DNA from: Bemisia tabaci
Lineage: Eukaryota; Arthropoda; Insecta; Hemiptera; Aleyrodidae
Direction: 5' to 3'
NCBI RefSeq assembly: GCF_918797505.1
Contig: NC_092793.1
Coordinates: 59,539,749-59,603,748, forward strand
Length of the DNA: 64,000 bases
The position numbers and the translations under genes were made by a program. Every line of letters starts with the position of its first letter. Position 1 is the stretch's first letter. The notes below the pieces were generated by a model. It made no database searches. It saw only the letters and a program-made list of their open reading frames with translations, and had not been told where the DNA came from. Positions 45,801 to 60,800 of the stretch are shown piece after piece.

Positions 45801-48800
45801 TTTTTTCCTCGTACACCACGTTGCCTATCGACACCACAGAGAATAAATGAGATGATGGAAACTTATGGGAACTTTATGGGATTGGAAATTAGCACGTCCG
45901 AGATTTACCACTTGCTTTTCTGAAACTGAATGGAAACATAAAAATAATTAAGATCAATAACCACTGAACCCCCCTCCCCCCCCCCTCCTCCCGTAATATT
46001 AAGTCAACACATGGGATTATTTATCTTAAGAGAGGGCTCAGAAGTATTAATGACTATACGGATCTATCATAGTTACCATCAAAACAATGATTTTGGATGA
46101 TAAAATATATAGGATCATCGTATGCTCAACATCCAGTCTAAATGTAAGTTCACAGAAAGTGCGTGCAAGAAATGTTTTAGTCACACATTTTTTCCTTTAT
46201 TCAAATTTTTTTCCACGTAAGAGGGCAACTTAACGGATTCCGTAATTTTTAAATGAAGAAAGGTAATTTTTAAAGGACCTACGTTTAATGTCATCTAGTT
46301 ACTTTACCGATGAAAAAATGAAACTTGGTAAAATGTTCTGATTTTTATTTTCTAAGCAAATGTCATTTTAACTTAAAATTTTGCTGGGAAACATTGAAGT
46401 TGCCTGTGAATTTGTTTTCCATACTCACCATCCGTTCATAAAAAATAAATTATCATTTTCTCCCTGAATATTTTTGTGTTACGAATTATTTTACTTTCAA
46501 CCTTCCGCTAAGATAAAAAAAAATAACAGAGAAATTGTTCTCCTTCAAGTTTCAAAAATAATGAAATACAGTAAATTTATTAGCTTTCGCAAGTTGGCAA
46601 CACTGTTTTTTCCGTGTAAATCCATTCTATATGTAAGTGAGGATGTTGGCTTCGATAGATATCAATTGTTTTTAAATTTTTTCGGAGAAGAAACCGTGCT
46701 GCCAATTTGACGGTGGCGAGGTGTGAATGATCGATTATCGATATTTCTCCATTTGAATCTATGGTTTACAGAATCGATTATTAAAAGTTCGTTGCGAACA
46801 CCCTGTTTTTCGATCCTTCTCCCTAGGTTCAAGTGGTAGATCAATCGGTATATCGCAAAGCACCCCTCACCACTGCAACTTGATCACCTTTAAGGGGCTA
46901 CTTCAGGGCCCTCAGGCTTACTCAGGGATTTTCTGATAGAAATACCTAGACGATTCACGCTTCCCGCAAAGAAATCTGGGTGTTTATGTTAGAACTGAGC
47001 TTTGGTGCTTCTCTGAATTTGAATTGTGATGAAGCAAGGACATAAAATGGCACAATTTTATCAGATAAATTTCTTATCACACTCTCAAGAAAATTACAAA
47101 TCCTACGTTGATTATTCAGCATATGCACGTGCACGTAAGAAGATGGCGGAAAAAAATTCAAACAAGGAAAGGGTTAGACGAATCCGTCCTGTTTATTTGT
47201 TTGATGATCATGTGTAACTCATGAGTTTTTCGGTCGATCTAGAAATGGCGTGCGTTTGCACCTTGACTAAACTTTGAAAATATACAATTGTAATAATAGA
47301 ATACGTACTTTATTCCTTATATACTGTCGTTTTATAGAACTCCGTGACGCTCTACGATCCCTAATCGCCACTTTGCCGTGCTAAGTAAAAACGTCGTATA
47401 AGCATTCAAATGCTGCCAAATTTCTTCTTTGTGAATAATTATTTTTGAGGAAAGTTATGAATATCATTCCTTGAAATTTTCAGACTTTTTGGTTCAAATT
47501 ACGAGCTATATGCTCTGAAAAATCGGAGGTAGAATATATTCACAAATTTTCCTAAAAATTCGTGATTTCTCGAAGGAAATTTGGTAACGTTTTGATAACT
47601 CATTCGACGTTCTTGCTTAGCACGGCAGCACCGTTCTCACTAAACCTGCAGGAATCTTGCATTTCGACGGTGAAAGTCGGCAATCACATAACTCGGTTTG
47701 CGACGTCGCAGACTTCATGTCATATACTTTATTTTTTAAACGGAAAACTACTTAACGGTAATTCTTTAAAAATGCCGTGATTTTTCTTCTATGTGCGAGG
47801 AAAATTCTGCAAAAACTTCAAGGAATCATGTCCATTTGTTCTCCTTTAAAAAAATAACATAGTTGCGGAGATTTTCAGACACCGCAAACGAGTTATGTGA
47901 TTGCCGACTTGCACCGTCGATTTTGTATTTTGGACTAATTGTGAATAACACCCCTCCACCCTCTAATTAGCCGCCCTCTATACCATCTCACAGGAGAAGG
48001 AATGAAAGGATAAAAAATACCCATAGTTTTGCCCCAGTCAGAGTCCCGCCACTGCTGATCAACCGCGAAAACGGCAAAACCTAGTAAGAAAAATAAATAT
48101 GTTGAGCGATGCGTTGAATGACGCGACGCACGGTGGATCGAGTCAATAGGAGGGGTCGGACAAAATTTGGAAACTTTAAACGCTTATAACTCCGTTTATA
48201 CAAAACTTTGAGATTCCAAAAGTTGTTTCATTGGTTTCCTAGTGAAATTTTCTACTATCAGCATCCCTTGAAATTGGGAATGTGACGAAATAAACATCAA
48301 AATTAGCAGTTTAAGTCAAAAATTTCTTGTCCGACCTCTCTAAATGCCTCGATCCACTGTGCGACGCGGCCCTACCCTGAGAATGGAGTGCTCCAGACCG
48401 TGCGTAAATGAAACAAGCGATGATGAGTTCAGTCCATTTAATTTGACAGAAAACTCCACTCATGCCCCGGATGACGGATTCAGTTCCGAGTTCCCGTGGG
48501 AGAACCAATACCTCTAGTATATAACGTCGCTCCTGTTCCACACCAACCCTATCCGACTTGCTTCGTTTTCTAGCAGGTATGTCAATGCCACCCTCGAGAA
48601 ATTTCGGTGTTAGTATTTCCGCTATAAGCCCAACTGTAATTTGTTCCACCGCACAAACGCTGTGTTGCCGAGTGTCCGATAAGCATGAAGCAAGGGCCGC
48701 GGCATGTGAATCAAATTGATGAATTTTAAGATATCTATGGGCAATGCTATCACCTCTCCTCATCCATTGCCCCAAAATTGAGAGACGTTTTAGGTATCCA

Positions 48801-51800
48801 TCAGGTTTTAATCAAAAATAAAAAAAAATTAGCGCCACCTGTCCCGCCGCACAATGGAACGAGTCAATTCAAGAAGTCGGACAAAATTTGCAAACTTTAA
48901 AAGCTCGTAACTCTGTAAATACAAGACGTTGAGGTTCTTAAAGTGGTTACATTGGTTTTCTGGTAAAATTTACTTAAAGAAAAACCCCTTAAAATTTGAC
49001 AAAATGAACATCAAAATCTGCAGGTTTTAGTCCAAATATTTAAGTCCGCTCTCTCGCATTGACTCAATCCACTGTGCGCCGTCCGACGGAGAAAAATAGA
49101 AGGAACCACACGTGCATAATTAAAAAAAAAAACTCTTTATACGAGGTTTTTTTGTCCTTCTGCAGTATTGTATCTGTACAGTATTTTCTTTTTCTCATTT
49201 TATTTTATGCAAGGCTCACGAAGAGTATCAAGAAATATCATGGAGGTCTTTAATCAAATATATTACAAACAATCCTTCGCTCGTGGGGAAAGGAAAGTGC
49301 AATACCTGAAAAATTTCTATTTTATTAATTTCACCGAAAAAAAGAAGTGTTACGCCAACAACCGACACCGCTGATTTTACGACCCGAGGTTGTTAAAAAA
49401 ATGTGCCAGGATAGCATGCGTTACTTTTACAGCTTCAGTGGATGTTAATTTACACACCTGATAGATGTTTCTTTGACTAATGAGGACGGAAAATTTACGT
49501 CCCTGGAGACGTGAAATTAACCCCCTTGAGGATATGGATTTTACGTTCTGCCGGTCGTAAATTTTAAGTCTTCGGGGTCGGAAAATTTACGACGTTGAAA
49601 GCGTAAATTTCACTTCGTCGGGGACGTAGATTTTACGACTTCAGGGACGTGAATTTTACGACTTCGGGGGCGTGAATTATACGCCTGGGACGTGAATTTA
49701 ACGTCCCCGAAGGCGTAAAATTCACGTCCCCGGAGGCGTAAAATTCACGTCCCAGGCGTAAAATTCACGTCCCTGAAGTCGTAAAATCTACGTCCCCGAC
49801 GAAGTGAAATTTACGCTTTCAACGACGTAATTTTTCCGACCCCGAAGACTTAAAATTTACGACCGGCAGAACGTAAAATCCACATTCTCAAGGGGGTTAA
49901 TTTCACGTCTCCAGGGACGTAAATTTTACGTCCTCGATAATGAGGAAATAGCCACGTTGGTAAAAAGTCAAAAGTTCACAGCAAGAAGATTGCATATTAC
50001 TACTAACTACAAGAGTAGCTGCTCACAGTTCAGTTTTCCGAACTCCTGAAATAAGTGATGTAGGCAACATTTAACTCAGTGCAACACAAGAGGTTATCGT
50101 TGCTTTCTGAAGGCGCTCACGTCGTACGGCAATAATGCCGCGAATGTAAGCTCGGCTCCGGACTGAATTATTAAAGTGATTATTATGTGATATTAAGTGT
50201 TATTTAAGGTTGACTTCATTTTCTTTTGATGGAGGTCTCATTATCAATAGTAGAAGAGTCATCTGACGACCAAAAATAATCAGTAAATTTAGAGGATGTA
50301 TGCAATTAGCAGATAGAGTATTGCAAACTAGAAAATCATGAGTCGGCCAAATAAAGTTGGTTCTTGGAAGTCTGGCTCTGGTACGCCTGGTTCAGCTGAT
50401 CAGGGACTCAAACTAGTGTACGCACACCTTTCTCAGAAATTAGTGCCGGATTTATGAGATTTTTTTTTTTTTTTTGACTGGTGGGATATTGATTTAGTTA
50501 CCTTATGAAGGAAGGGGGTCTCGAAGACACCCATAAGCTAAAAGAGGGTCCAGAGGAGGACCTGGGTAATTGTATAAAAATTTAGAGTAATATTTTTAGT
50601 CCTTTATTTGTTTACTGAAACCACTCTTTCTCTTCGGTTAGCGGTGAAGCATGCTGTATTTCTGCACGTACATGACCGCGTTTAGTCATTTTTTATCACT
50701 TCAATGGCTCTATAAAATAATATTTATCAAACGTTTTACATCTCAAAAGGAATGAAGCAAATGGTCTAATGAAATTAATCGACCTAAGACAGAAAATAAG
50801 GAAGAAGAAAAAATATCAATCCAAAAGTTAAGAAAATTGTAAATTATTGAAGAAGAAGAAGATATTTTCGTATTGCGATTCTACTCATTCAAGGGATACC
50901 TACGAGATAAAACTTATACTTTGGGACTTCAAAAAAACTCTAATGTATGCCACAGTCTGTAGAAGGAATGACCTCCAGATGCCCAAAACTTTTTATTATA
51001 CGCTATAAGTTTCAAGTTGAGACAATCGACCCACCCGTATTTAATTACATTGATTTTGATAGTTTTTTAAGTATTTTTTATGTTTTTGAAGGTAAGGAAT
51101 ACTTACTTTGAAATGTTTAACTCATTGGTGACATGCTGGAGCCTTCTTACCCCTCTTCGACATCTGTCATATGTGACTCCCCCAGAAGAGGATAGTCGTG
51201 TCAACTAGACCCCGCTTGGGGTTTCTAGGGATAGTCGTCAAAAAAAAAAAAAAAAAAAAAAAAAAATCCTTAACACGATACAACCCTCTATAAGATACCA
51301 GGTTATAGACGTGCTTTTTAAATGAGCTTTTGACGACCGCTATTTTTTTCTTTCTTTTTTCTCTCTTTTTCCAAAATGATTCTTGATTGCGTAACACTAG
51401 CGCATATTTTGAGCAAACTTTTAAAATAAGAGGCACAACAACGCGTGTTGATGACAGCGCAGAGATTCAACTATGCGTACTTAAACCGTTTTGCATCTGC
51501 AAAATTGAGGGCGCGATGCGAAAGGCGTGAACTCATAATTCTCAACTCAATGCTGCCAATGAGGTGAAAGCTCGGATTCAGGAGAAAAGTTAAAAAACGA
51601 GGCAGGAACGTCCGATGTCTTCGAAGCGCCACTACAAATAAAACAAACCGAAACAACACAGCATGGCAACAGAGTGTAAAGGAGAGAGCGCGCGTTGATG
51701 ACGGCGCAGAGATGCGACTATTCGTACTCGATGGATGTGCGTGTCGCATCCGCAAAATTGAAGGCGCGATGGCGCGAAGAGTGAACTCGCAATGCTCCGC

Positions 51801-54800
51801 TGCGCTGTTCAATTCTAAAATTTTAAGACACCTGCACAAAGGAACTTACAAAATAATTTTGTTGTTTTGTGAAATATATCAAGCCTGATCTTTTGCAAAG
51901 ATTTATTCTTGAACATTTCAAAATGATTAATGTATTTAAAAGACTGCTTCGTGAAACGCTGGAATGAAGCATGCATACGATCCGTCCATGCTTAGTAGTT
52001 TAATGCGGGAAACATACTAGCTATAGCTATTGAATTATTGATGAGAGGCACGTTTCCAAGAAAAAGACCTAGTAGACGTTCATGCAATCATGATGTGTTT
52101 TAAAAATTAGTCTACAACATGAAATCTTCCTTGAATAGATTCTTATCAGCTAAGTGCACTTATTCGTGATGAATGACGAATGAATATGAATATTTTTTCT
52201 GTATTAGCTCGTATCAGACATATCGATTAAAGTAAATAAAATCGAGTAGGCTTGGGCATAGATGGCGTTTAAATATGGTTTAAATGCTCTCAAAGGAATG
52301 TGCAGAGCTCACACTTCTGGTCCAGATCCATCATCTAACGTTACGAACAACCTCTGGTTATGACAAACACTCTGAGTATCTGAATAATTTTAACCGGAGG
52401 TCGAAACCCTTAGTTCCAATAAGTTCCACCAGAATCGAGAATGTCTTCCGAAACATTAACTTTATCTTAAAAGTCCTAAAATCTCCAAGGTCAGCGCCTT
52501 AAAATTTGCTTCAACAAGAAGATCAATTTGACCAGAGGTGGTAGGAAACTCTGGACCCAGGAGTCTTAGGATCTGCTCTTATTAGCCGGCTGACTTTAGC
52601 AAGAGACAGTTTTCATGAATTGATTCTTGGCGATTCTTGCAATTATCGACAAGAAAAAGAGGGGCCAGATTTTTTGCTTCATTTAAAAGCTGGCATATTT
52701 TTAAGTACATAACATACGTACCTACTTATTTTGCTCTAAGCTACTCCTGCTGTTACTAATTTTGGCGGGTTTTATTTGAATGCACTGCCGGTTGCGGTAG
52801 TGCCACTTCATTCTTGCTGAGGGAGTCGTATAAAATTCTATCATTATGCTGTATTGGTCTTGAATATTGAACGATATAGATTGATGATTTTTTAAACCTC
52901 AAGTTTTTAAACATACACTCAAAATTTTACCTCATAGACTCAAGGTTTTATTATCCAATGTGGTCCCAGATGCTCGTATTATGTTGGCAGTACACGTGTC
53001 ACATGATACACGTTATCACTAAGGTCTGTTTGTTTTGAAAGAGGGTTACGTTTTCAGTTTTTTCGTCATCCGATCCATGTAATTGTAATTTGCTCGCTAT
53101 TTATCATAAGTATTAATAAGTACTTATTTGACTTTGATTAGATTGTCACGTCTGTTAAGTAGTAATCATGAATCAGGACATTACTCAGTATGATTTCCTA
53201 GTAGCCTTACTCTGTCATAGTTTTTTATCGTAGCAAAATGCAGTGATCAAAAGTTAGCTCCAACTAAGTAAATATTTGTCATTTATGATCCTCATTAACT
53301 ACTTTTCTGAAAGTAGGAAGTCTGTTCAATTCGTGTAGTTACTTATCATGTATGCTTAACTTAGTTCCTGATTTCGCACCAAGAAATGTTACACAAGTTC
53401 GCCAAGGACAAATTAAGTCTAATCTGTAAGTTTGCTTGTTGATTTAAATGGTAAAACTTTTCCTTTTGGGTGGAGTCTCACACATTTGCTCCAAGGATTT
53501 GAGCAGAAATTGCTCGTGGGAAATGTGCACAATGGACTCATCATTAGAACTTGTGAGCAGATGCCAGAATAAAGGCATGTGTGCGTCTCTAAGGTTCTTT
53601 GATAAGAGTCGACTGTTCAGCAGAGATTCCTTCCTTGAGCTCGGAAGGTAGGGATGACAAAAATCCTGCCGAATTTCCATCGTAAACTGTCTGGTGCGCA
53701 ATCGGGAGCATCGATGTTTCCTTTCTGCAGACTCACTGCACTCCCCACGCGCCGCAGGATTTTTGTCAACCCTCGCCTTTCGGGCCAAGCAGGAATCTTT
53801 TAAATTCAAACCAAATTAAACGCCCTTTTTTTTTTAAAGGAAAATCTGTGTGATTTCTCTTCTATTATCTATATGATTAGGAATTTTAATTAATAAAGAC
53901 CATAAGGAATACAAAAAATACAAATAAGGGGCCGTCCATAAATTACTTAAGGCTCTCATGGGGAGGGGAGGATCTATAACAGCCTTTCGGTGCCTTACGA
54001 GGGGGGAGGAGAGGGCACGGCTGAGCCTTACGTCAACTTTTTAGCCTATATTTCAAGAAAATGCAAAAATCCATTTTTCGTCAGGTTAATAATAAAATTC
54101 AAGATGAAATAGAGGAAATCAGGAAACCACCGATTGCTGGTCGATCGAACCATGCCCTAATCATTTCTCTTGATTCCCATTTCTCCACTCATTCTCACGA
54201 TGATGAGTAGTGACTTCATCCTTACGTCAACTTTATACTTTTAACTATTTACTCCCAAGGCCAAAAAAATCTTCAATTTTGCTCCATATTTTTGTTTATT
54301 AAACTAATTATATCATGAATCTTTCCTGTGAACTTACTCCAGAAAATTTAGTTTCACTTAAACAAATTGTGGCTTAAAAATTTCATTTTTTTCTAACGGG
54401 AAACGTCATGCTTCGATCTACGATAACTGAAAAAAAAGGGAGGGGGGGGCTAGTCGAGACTTACGTAATTTTTAGAGAGGGGGGGGGGGGGTTAAGGGAT
54501 GCCTTACGGTGCTGCACAAGGAGAAAGTATGGGGGTCCAAAAATGGGGAAAAGGTCTTACGTAATTTACGCTGAGAGTAGGTTGGAGAGTAGAGACGCAT
54601 CGGTGACACGCTCTTGCTTACTGATGATCTGCGGCAGGATTTTTGTCAACCCTAACCTTCCAAGCCAAGAAGGAATCTCTGCTAAACTCAAACGCCCTTT
54701 GATAAAATCTGACTATCCAAATCCTAAAAAAGGGTGCCATGTGGGCAATAGCTGAATGCTTCCTCTTTTGATAGATCTTATGACTCTCTAGAATTTTACT

Positions 54801-54854
54801 GTTATTCGGTACCAGTGTGTCTCTTTTTTATCCACTTAATAATTACAATATCAC

Positions 54855-54889
<35 letters not shown>

Positions 54890-57800
54890 GAACTTCAAAT
54901 AGCCCTCAAGGGCTAATCCCATTCAATTCAGGCTACCAACCCTACTTGCCCTAACCTATTTCATAATCTAAATTCCCTCCACCTATAACACTTGGGCAAC
55001 AGTTCTCCATCACCCCAATTAGATTCTTGAAACCTCAAACTACCTACTATCAGTTAGTCTGTCAGATTGTGTGACGTTAAAACAGAGAAACACAAGTTGA
55101 GTTACCATGTCGCATGGTATACTATGGGAATTTTCAAGATAAAATTATAAGTGGACTGTGTTGAACCAGTGTCTACCCGACCCACCTTCGCCCAATGACC
55201 AAGTACTCATAAGCAAGGTAGCTCCGAGTGCCTCGGCTAATGCATGGATGCTCCTAAACAACTCTTCAAACTTCACACCATATTGATAGAACTTTCACTA
55301 AGGAGTTAGTATTGCCTGTTTTCGCAGTAACTGAATTATAAAGTCTCAGTGAATATTTCTTGCAAGCACTGTCCTCTCTCTAGTTTCAAATGGTTTCAAT
55401 GTGTCAATGCATACGTAATACCTATTTGACAAATATGTAATTGAATCTTGCTTTTGATTTCAGTTTTAACCTTACTGCTGCTGATTGAGTTTGGACCAGT
55501 GCCACACCTTCAGAACATAGGATTTTACTGTGGAGACCCCAAAATCAGTCACAAATTTACTGGTGATACCATCAGAGCAAGAACTCTAATAGCGATCTCT
55601 TTCATAGCTCCATTTTTAGTGGTATGTATTTGCCCTTGTCATCACTGAATAACTCTTGAGTAGGTAAACAGAATTGTGATAGTCAAGAAACGTGTTTTTT
55701 GATCATGTTCATTAAGGGGCATGTTATTTATGGAGGTCTTTCTATTCTGTATAAGTCTTACTATCAACATCTCTGTTTCTGATGCCAAAAGAATTGGACT
55801 ACACTTTGCATTTTGGAACCACAATTTCTAGCTCATCAGTAAAGGAAGTTATGCGCATCGGGTAACTAATGGTACTGAAGGTACTTACTTTCTCCATACT
55901 CTGTCAGAAATTTTAGTTCCCAGTTACAGAATGTAGTTCAATTGTCTTCCACAGGGATTCATTGAAAATCTCCATGTCTCTGCCGTACTGTGCATGGCCT
56001 GACTCAAATAATCGGAGCAACAAAGGTTCCTTGTCCATGTAAGAGAATAGTATGAAAATTAATCAGAAATAAAATTTCAACTGCTAATATAGAGAAATGC
56101 TCTTCTGTTGGTTGTTATGTTGTTATTGTCATTGTTGATAGTTGCCCAGAAATATTTAAACACTGTTACTAGTGTAAAAACTGGCATTGCAATTCTAGTA
56201 AATCTCTGTTCAAATCTGACTTTTCTACGAATAAAACACATGACAAACCTCTAGACATTTTGGGGGCTGTTTCAACATTACACCTGTAATCAAAGTGATT
56301 CGCTAAAATATATGCCACGATCTATCTTCTAAAAATGAGATGTGTCTGGTCAAAAGCCTCTCAAGTGCAAGTGTTTAATACATTAGAGTAACTAATTGGA
56401 GATCGAAAAGAACTGAATTTCTGAGGGTGAAAAATTAGTCAACGTTAGAGAGAGGGGAATACCTCCATCGCATTTGGAATTGTGAAAGAGATGACTGGGC
56501 TACCATCTGATGTAAACAAACACATATTTAAACTGTGTCTAATGCCTAGATTTTTTTCTTTTTTGAATAATAAAACATTTTTTTTTGTGTGGCACTAAAG
56601 AATTCAATGTCACTCTTTTAACAAATATCTTCAGAAATATTTGTATTTGTACATCTTGATATATTTTGTTAAATTCATGACTTTGACATTATAATTTTTT
56701 TCTTCTAGTGCTGTTTGATCGAGTATAGCAGAAGCTCCAACCGGCCAGACAGATACGGTGTCAGTCGACTGAGCTGGTTCAGACGAGCATTACTATGGTA
56801 CAAAGAGTACTTCATTGGTCTTCTTTTCTGTTATGTAATTATAGACGTGGCAAAGGTCATCGTCGGAGAGCCTCGACCTCATTTCTTGGACACATGCCAA
56901 CCGGCTCAAGCTGTGAATTGCACTCAGGGGTGAGATTCATAATTATTTTAACAACATAGGAGAACTCAATTGTCTTTATTTTTGTTTTTCACATTGTAGC
57001 ATTTATCATTGAAGCTTCGCATCAGTTTAAGGTATACATCATAAAGTTGGGTAACACGATTTTACTCCCATTGAAAAGATGAATGTCAACAAGGTTCAGC
57101 TATAGGTTTATCTTTGTTGCAAAAAGCTTTTTCGATACAGCTCACCAACTTGGATCGTAGAATGGTCTACGTATATCTCCACTTTTGCTGGAAAAGCTTG
57201 TACCTCAAGCATTAAGGATCCATTTGCAAAGGTACTTTTCATGATTCAAGCTTTTCTTGCTAAGAAACTGCCATACTAAAAATATTTTTCCTGAAAATAG
57301 GTACTTTTCTTTAAAATCTGTGAAATCTGTGTGGATTGAACATGCATTTGACCCACAGTTTTTTTTAAAAAGGCCAGACAGTGATTCTTGTTGCTGTTTA
57401 GATGATGTCTGCTGAGGACAGTCAGCAGAAATGGTGAAGACTGGTTGCATCTGACAGTCTGAATCTCCGACTGACAAAAAAGATTGAAAATGTATGTTGC
57501 TGTTTTAGCAAGCGCTAACAATTTTACAGTTAAAACAAGTATGATCATCACAACTTCATATCGAATGTACATCAAATCTGTAAAGAAAAAATTGCAGTAT
57601 CAACCTTGCCAGTGTTTGCAATTGTAGATCATGTTTCTGATAAAATTTTCATGCATACATTGTTGGCAGTATGATTTTCCTGCTGAGTTGACTACATACC
57701 TACAATTTTACTGATTTTTCTAAATTTTTGCAGATACATTGCACATTACACTTGCACAAATAAAATGTTGAGTGGCTACCTAATCAGAGATTCGTATAAA

Positions 57801-60800
57801 TCTTTTCCATCTGGACATGCTGCATTCTCGGTGTACAGTGCTGTTTTTACCATTGTGAGTATAGTTACTCTTGCCAGAGTATCAAGACTTAAATTTTGTG
57901 ATTGCATTTCTAGGGAAATGAGATTACCTTCCAGAATGGAGTCCTCAAATTGTTGCCATAGGAAAAGGAGTTGCTTGAGGCTTTTTACTATATATTTAAA
58001 GGCACCTACTCTAGAAAGACATCTGTTTTAAAATTGAGTTTTGCAAGTAAATATGGAGAGACTGAGGAGAATTGCTCTTTTCAAGATTTTTATCAATTAT
58101 AAAAATTTACGCAGGGATGTAGGTATAAAGTGGGCACTGGCATTCCCGTTCTTTGTAAAAGTGAACAATATAGATATCTACAGCCAATGAGAGGTATGAA
58201 TTGTGAACTAGTTGTTCACCACAACAAACCTGTCATGCAGAGCATAGTGGAGCGCATGAACATCAGAGAATTATAGTTCAGTACCAATGTTTCATTTCAG
58301 CGCAATTTAAATCCTTCTTTTAACACTATTTATTTCATCAACAAGGAAGGTTCTTCTTTTGAAACTCTTTGAATATGTACAAGTTTCATTAATTCTCCAT
58401 CAATATTCATGATTTCATCAATTTTATGAATTCTGTTTGTAGAATTTTAGCCATTATAACTTCATATTTTCACTTCGTATGAGGAAACTGGCAAGTTTAA
58501 AAACAAGATTTTTCCATAAGAACACGCAGACAATTTAATTCTTGCCAAGTGTGACAGATCAATGGTTAATGGCTGTCTTGTGCAAGTACCTACTCAAGAT
58601 CCAGATCTCTAAAATCACTCATACGACTCCTTTTTTTTTGAGTGGTGTACCTGCTTCTTTCCCATTGGAACTGTTATTCCCAACGTATGCATAACATTTG
58701 GAATGGAGTAATTGTGCAGTTAAATCCTTGAAAAATCTTGGGTATAAGGAATGAATTTCATTGTGTTAAAATGTCAAAGCGGTTTTTATTTACAGAATTC
58801 TAATTGTAGGTAGCTTTAAATGCAACTACAAAGTAAACATGTAAAAACAGACTAGCACAAAAAAGGTCCCAGTTGCATTGTTAATCGATGTTGTCTATGG
58901 GAAGTATATGATATTTTTTTAGATCAATTTTATACACATGCTATAGACAATTCGCAATCCAAGGCAATTTGTGATCAGCTTGCAAATTGCCTCTTTTGCA
59001 ATATGCATATTGTATGTGTAATTTACTTCATTGGCAATATGCATATTACCTATGCAATTAGCGAGCTGTTTAAGTGATGGAACGGAAAATGATAACTTGA
59101 TAAGGAATCATTGGCAACACTTCAGAATTTGCAGATGAGCTAGCAGCATCAAAACCAGGTATTTGCACTAGCTCCCTGCGTAAGCACTAGGAGCAAGGGG
59201 AGGTCCAGATTTTCAATTGCTTGCCCTGATAGGAAATTGTTGGTGACAGGTCACATGATATCACATGAGTGCACATTGACCTCATTCTTGTGCTTCAAAA
59301 TTCAATGTTGCCTCTTGTAGATATAACAGGTCTAAAATAGTTTTTGTGGTATTTTCAGTGGTATTTGCAGAGGAGGATGATTCCTGTAACTTACACTCTA
59401 CTACCTTTATTGCAAATACTGTGTATTGTTTGGGCTCTTTGTTGCTCTTTGACAAGGATTACAGATCGTAGACATCATTGGTGGGATGTTTTAGCAGGAT
59501 CTATCGTAGGTGTTGCTACATCAGTGTATGCTGTGAGTATTTCAAATCTTTCTTTTTATTCCAATCAGTCTCATTGTTTGAAATTAAAGTGAGAAAAATT
59601 AGATTGATATTTTACATCCATGAAGAAGAAAATAAAAACCCAAATGCACCTTGCAATTATATATATGAGAAGTTTCTTTAAACCAATCATAGCCATGAAC
59701 TTGGAAATCTTGATATTTTGTTACACAGATAACTTCATGGAATGTGGCTTCATGAAGTGAACAAATTCAAGCAAAGACCTATAAAGTAAAAATTTGACTG
59801 CATTTTGCAGTAAGGAACCAAGCCACAGCAGTTATTGCCAATTTTAACCGGGAAATTTAATTTTTTACAAGAAAACGTTTGTGCGGATTCCTTCGAAAAT
59901 GTGGAGGAATTTATTTTGTACTATGCAGAAAATTTGCTGAAATTTGCCCAAAAATCCGCTTAACCGTCTTAATGTAATAATTAAATTGCTCTATTAAATT
60001 TGGCAATAGCTGATGTAGCTCGGTTCCTTTCTGCCTAAGACAGTCCAATCGATTGATAACAGATAAGCAGAATAGCCGTAAATGTTTATTAAAATGAAAA
60101 TCACATTTTCATTCCGCCAAAGCTTTTTGACCCTACACAGTTATCATCAGGGTAAAGATTACAACATAGCATAAAATAGAAAACTACAAAGCAGTTAACA
60201 AGCACTAACTTTAAAAGCAAGCAACCACATTTTACAAGTAGAAAGAAAGAAAATTAGCGAATTCTCGTAATCTTTACCCTCATAGTTGTGTGGGGTCGAA
60301 TAGCTTTGGCGGAATGAAAATGTGATTTTCAACATTGTAAACATTTACAGCACATGGCTATTCTGCTAATATTAATTAATTAATGCTGTCATTTACATAA
60401 TGTTTGGTCCAATTGATGATAGTCCATATTAATTTGACAGTAAGGTTTTTCCTCCATAAATGAAGAATCTGAAATTTTTTCCCTCTTTTCTTAAGTTTTT
60501 TTTTCCTTCTCAAGAGTATCATCTTATGAGGAAGATTCATTTGCATAAATTTACTTGGAATTTTTACTCTGTATCAAAACTTCTTCTTTTTTACCGGATA
60601 GCAAGGGGTTTGAAAGGTTAGAAAGTTCATCTAACATTGTGAGAGTGAAAATTTCTGAGTGAATTTCAAAGAGCAAATTATTCAGAGAAATACAATGGTA
60701 AAAGGCAATCAGCCAGAATCCATGATTTTAAAAGAAAATATGCACATACACTTAATCTACAGAGTGATCTTAAAGTCCTGCTCTACCACTGTAACTTCTG

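Larger units (their letters stand above)
27834..55463 (+). other. PLPP intron 1, about 27.6 kb, repeat-filled
   Basis: Donor GTAAGT at 27834, acceptor TTTCAG at 55458-55463. It contains tandem repeats of 280 and 358 bp, a 34-bp palindrome, Helitron fragments, and more than a dozen small inverted-repeat elements listed separately. No complete gene was recognised inside it on either strand. Much longer than introns 2-5 (0.8-1.9 kb). Confidence 0.7.

Noticed and set aside
56715..56933. PLPP exon 3 starting at its own internal start
   Set aside because: The frame continues upstream to a good acceptor at 56708, and earlier exons supply TM1 and TM2, so it is an internal exon.
57276..57575. Minus-strand frames in PLPP intron 3
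   Set aside because: No domain, inside an intron, AT-rich. Shadow frames.
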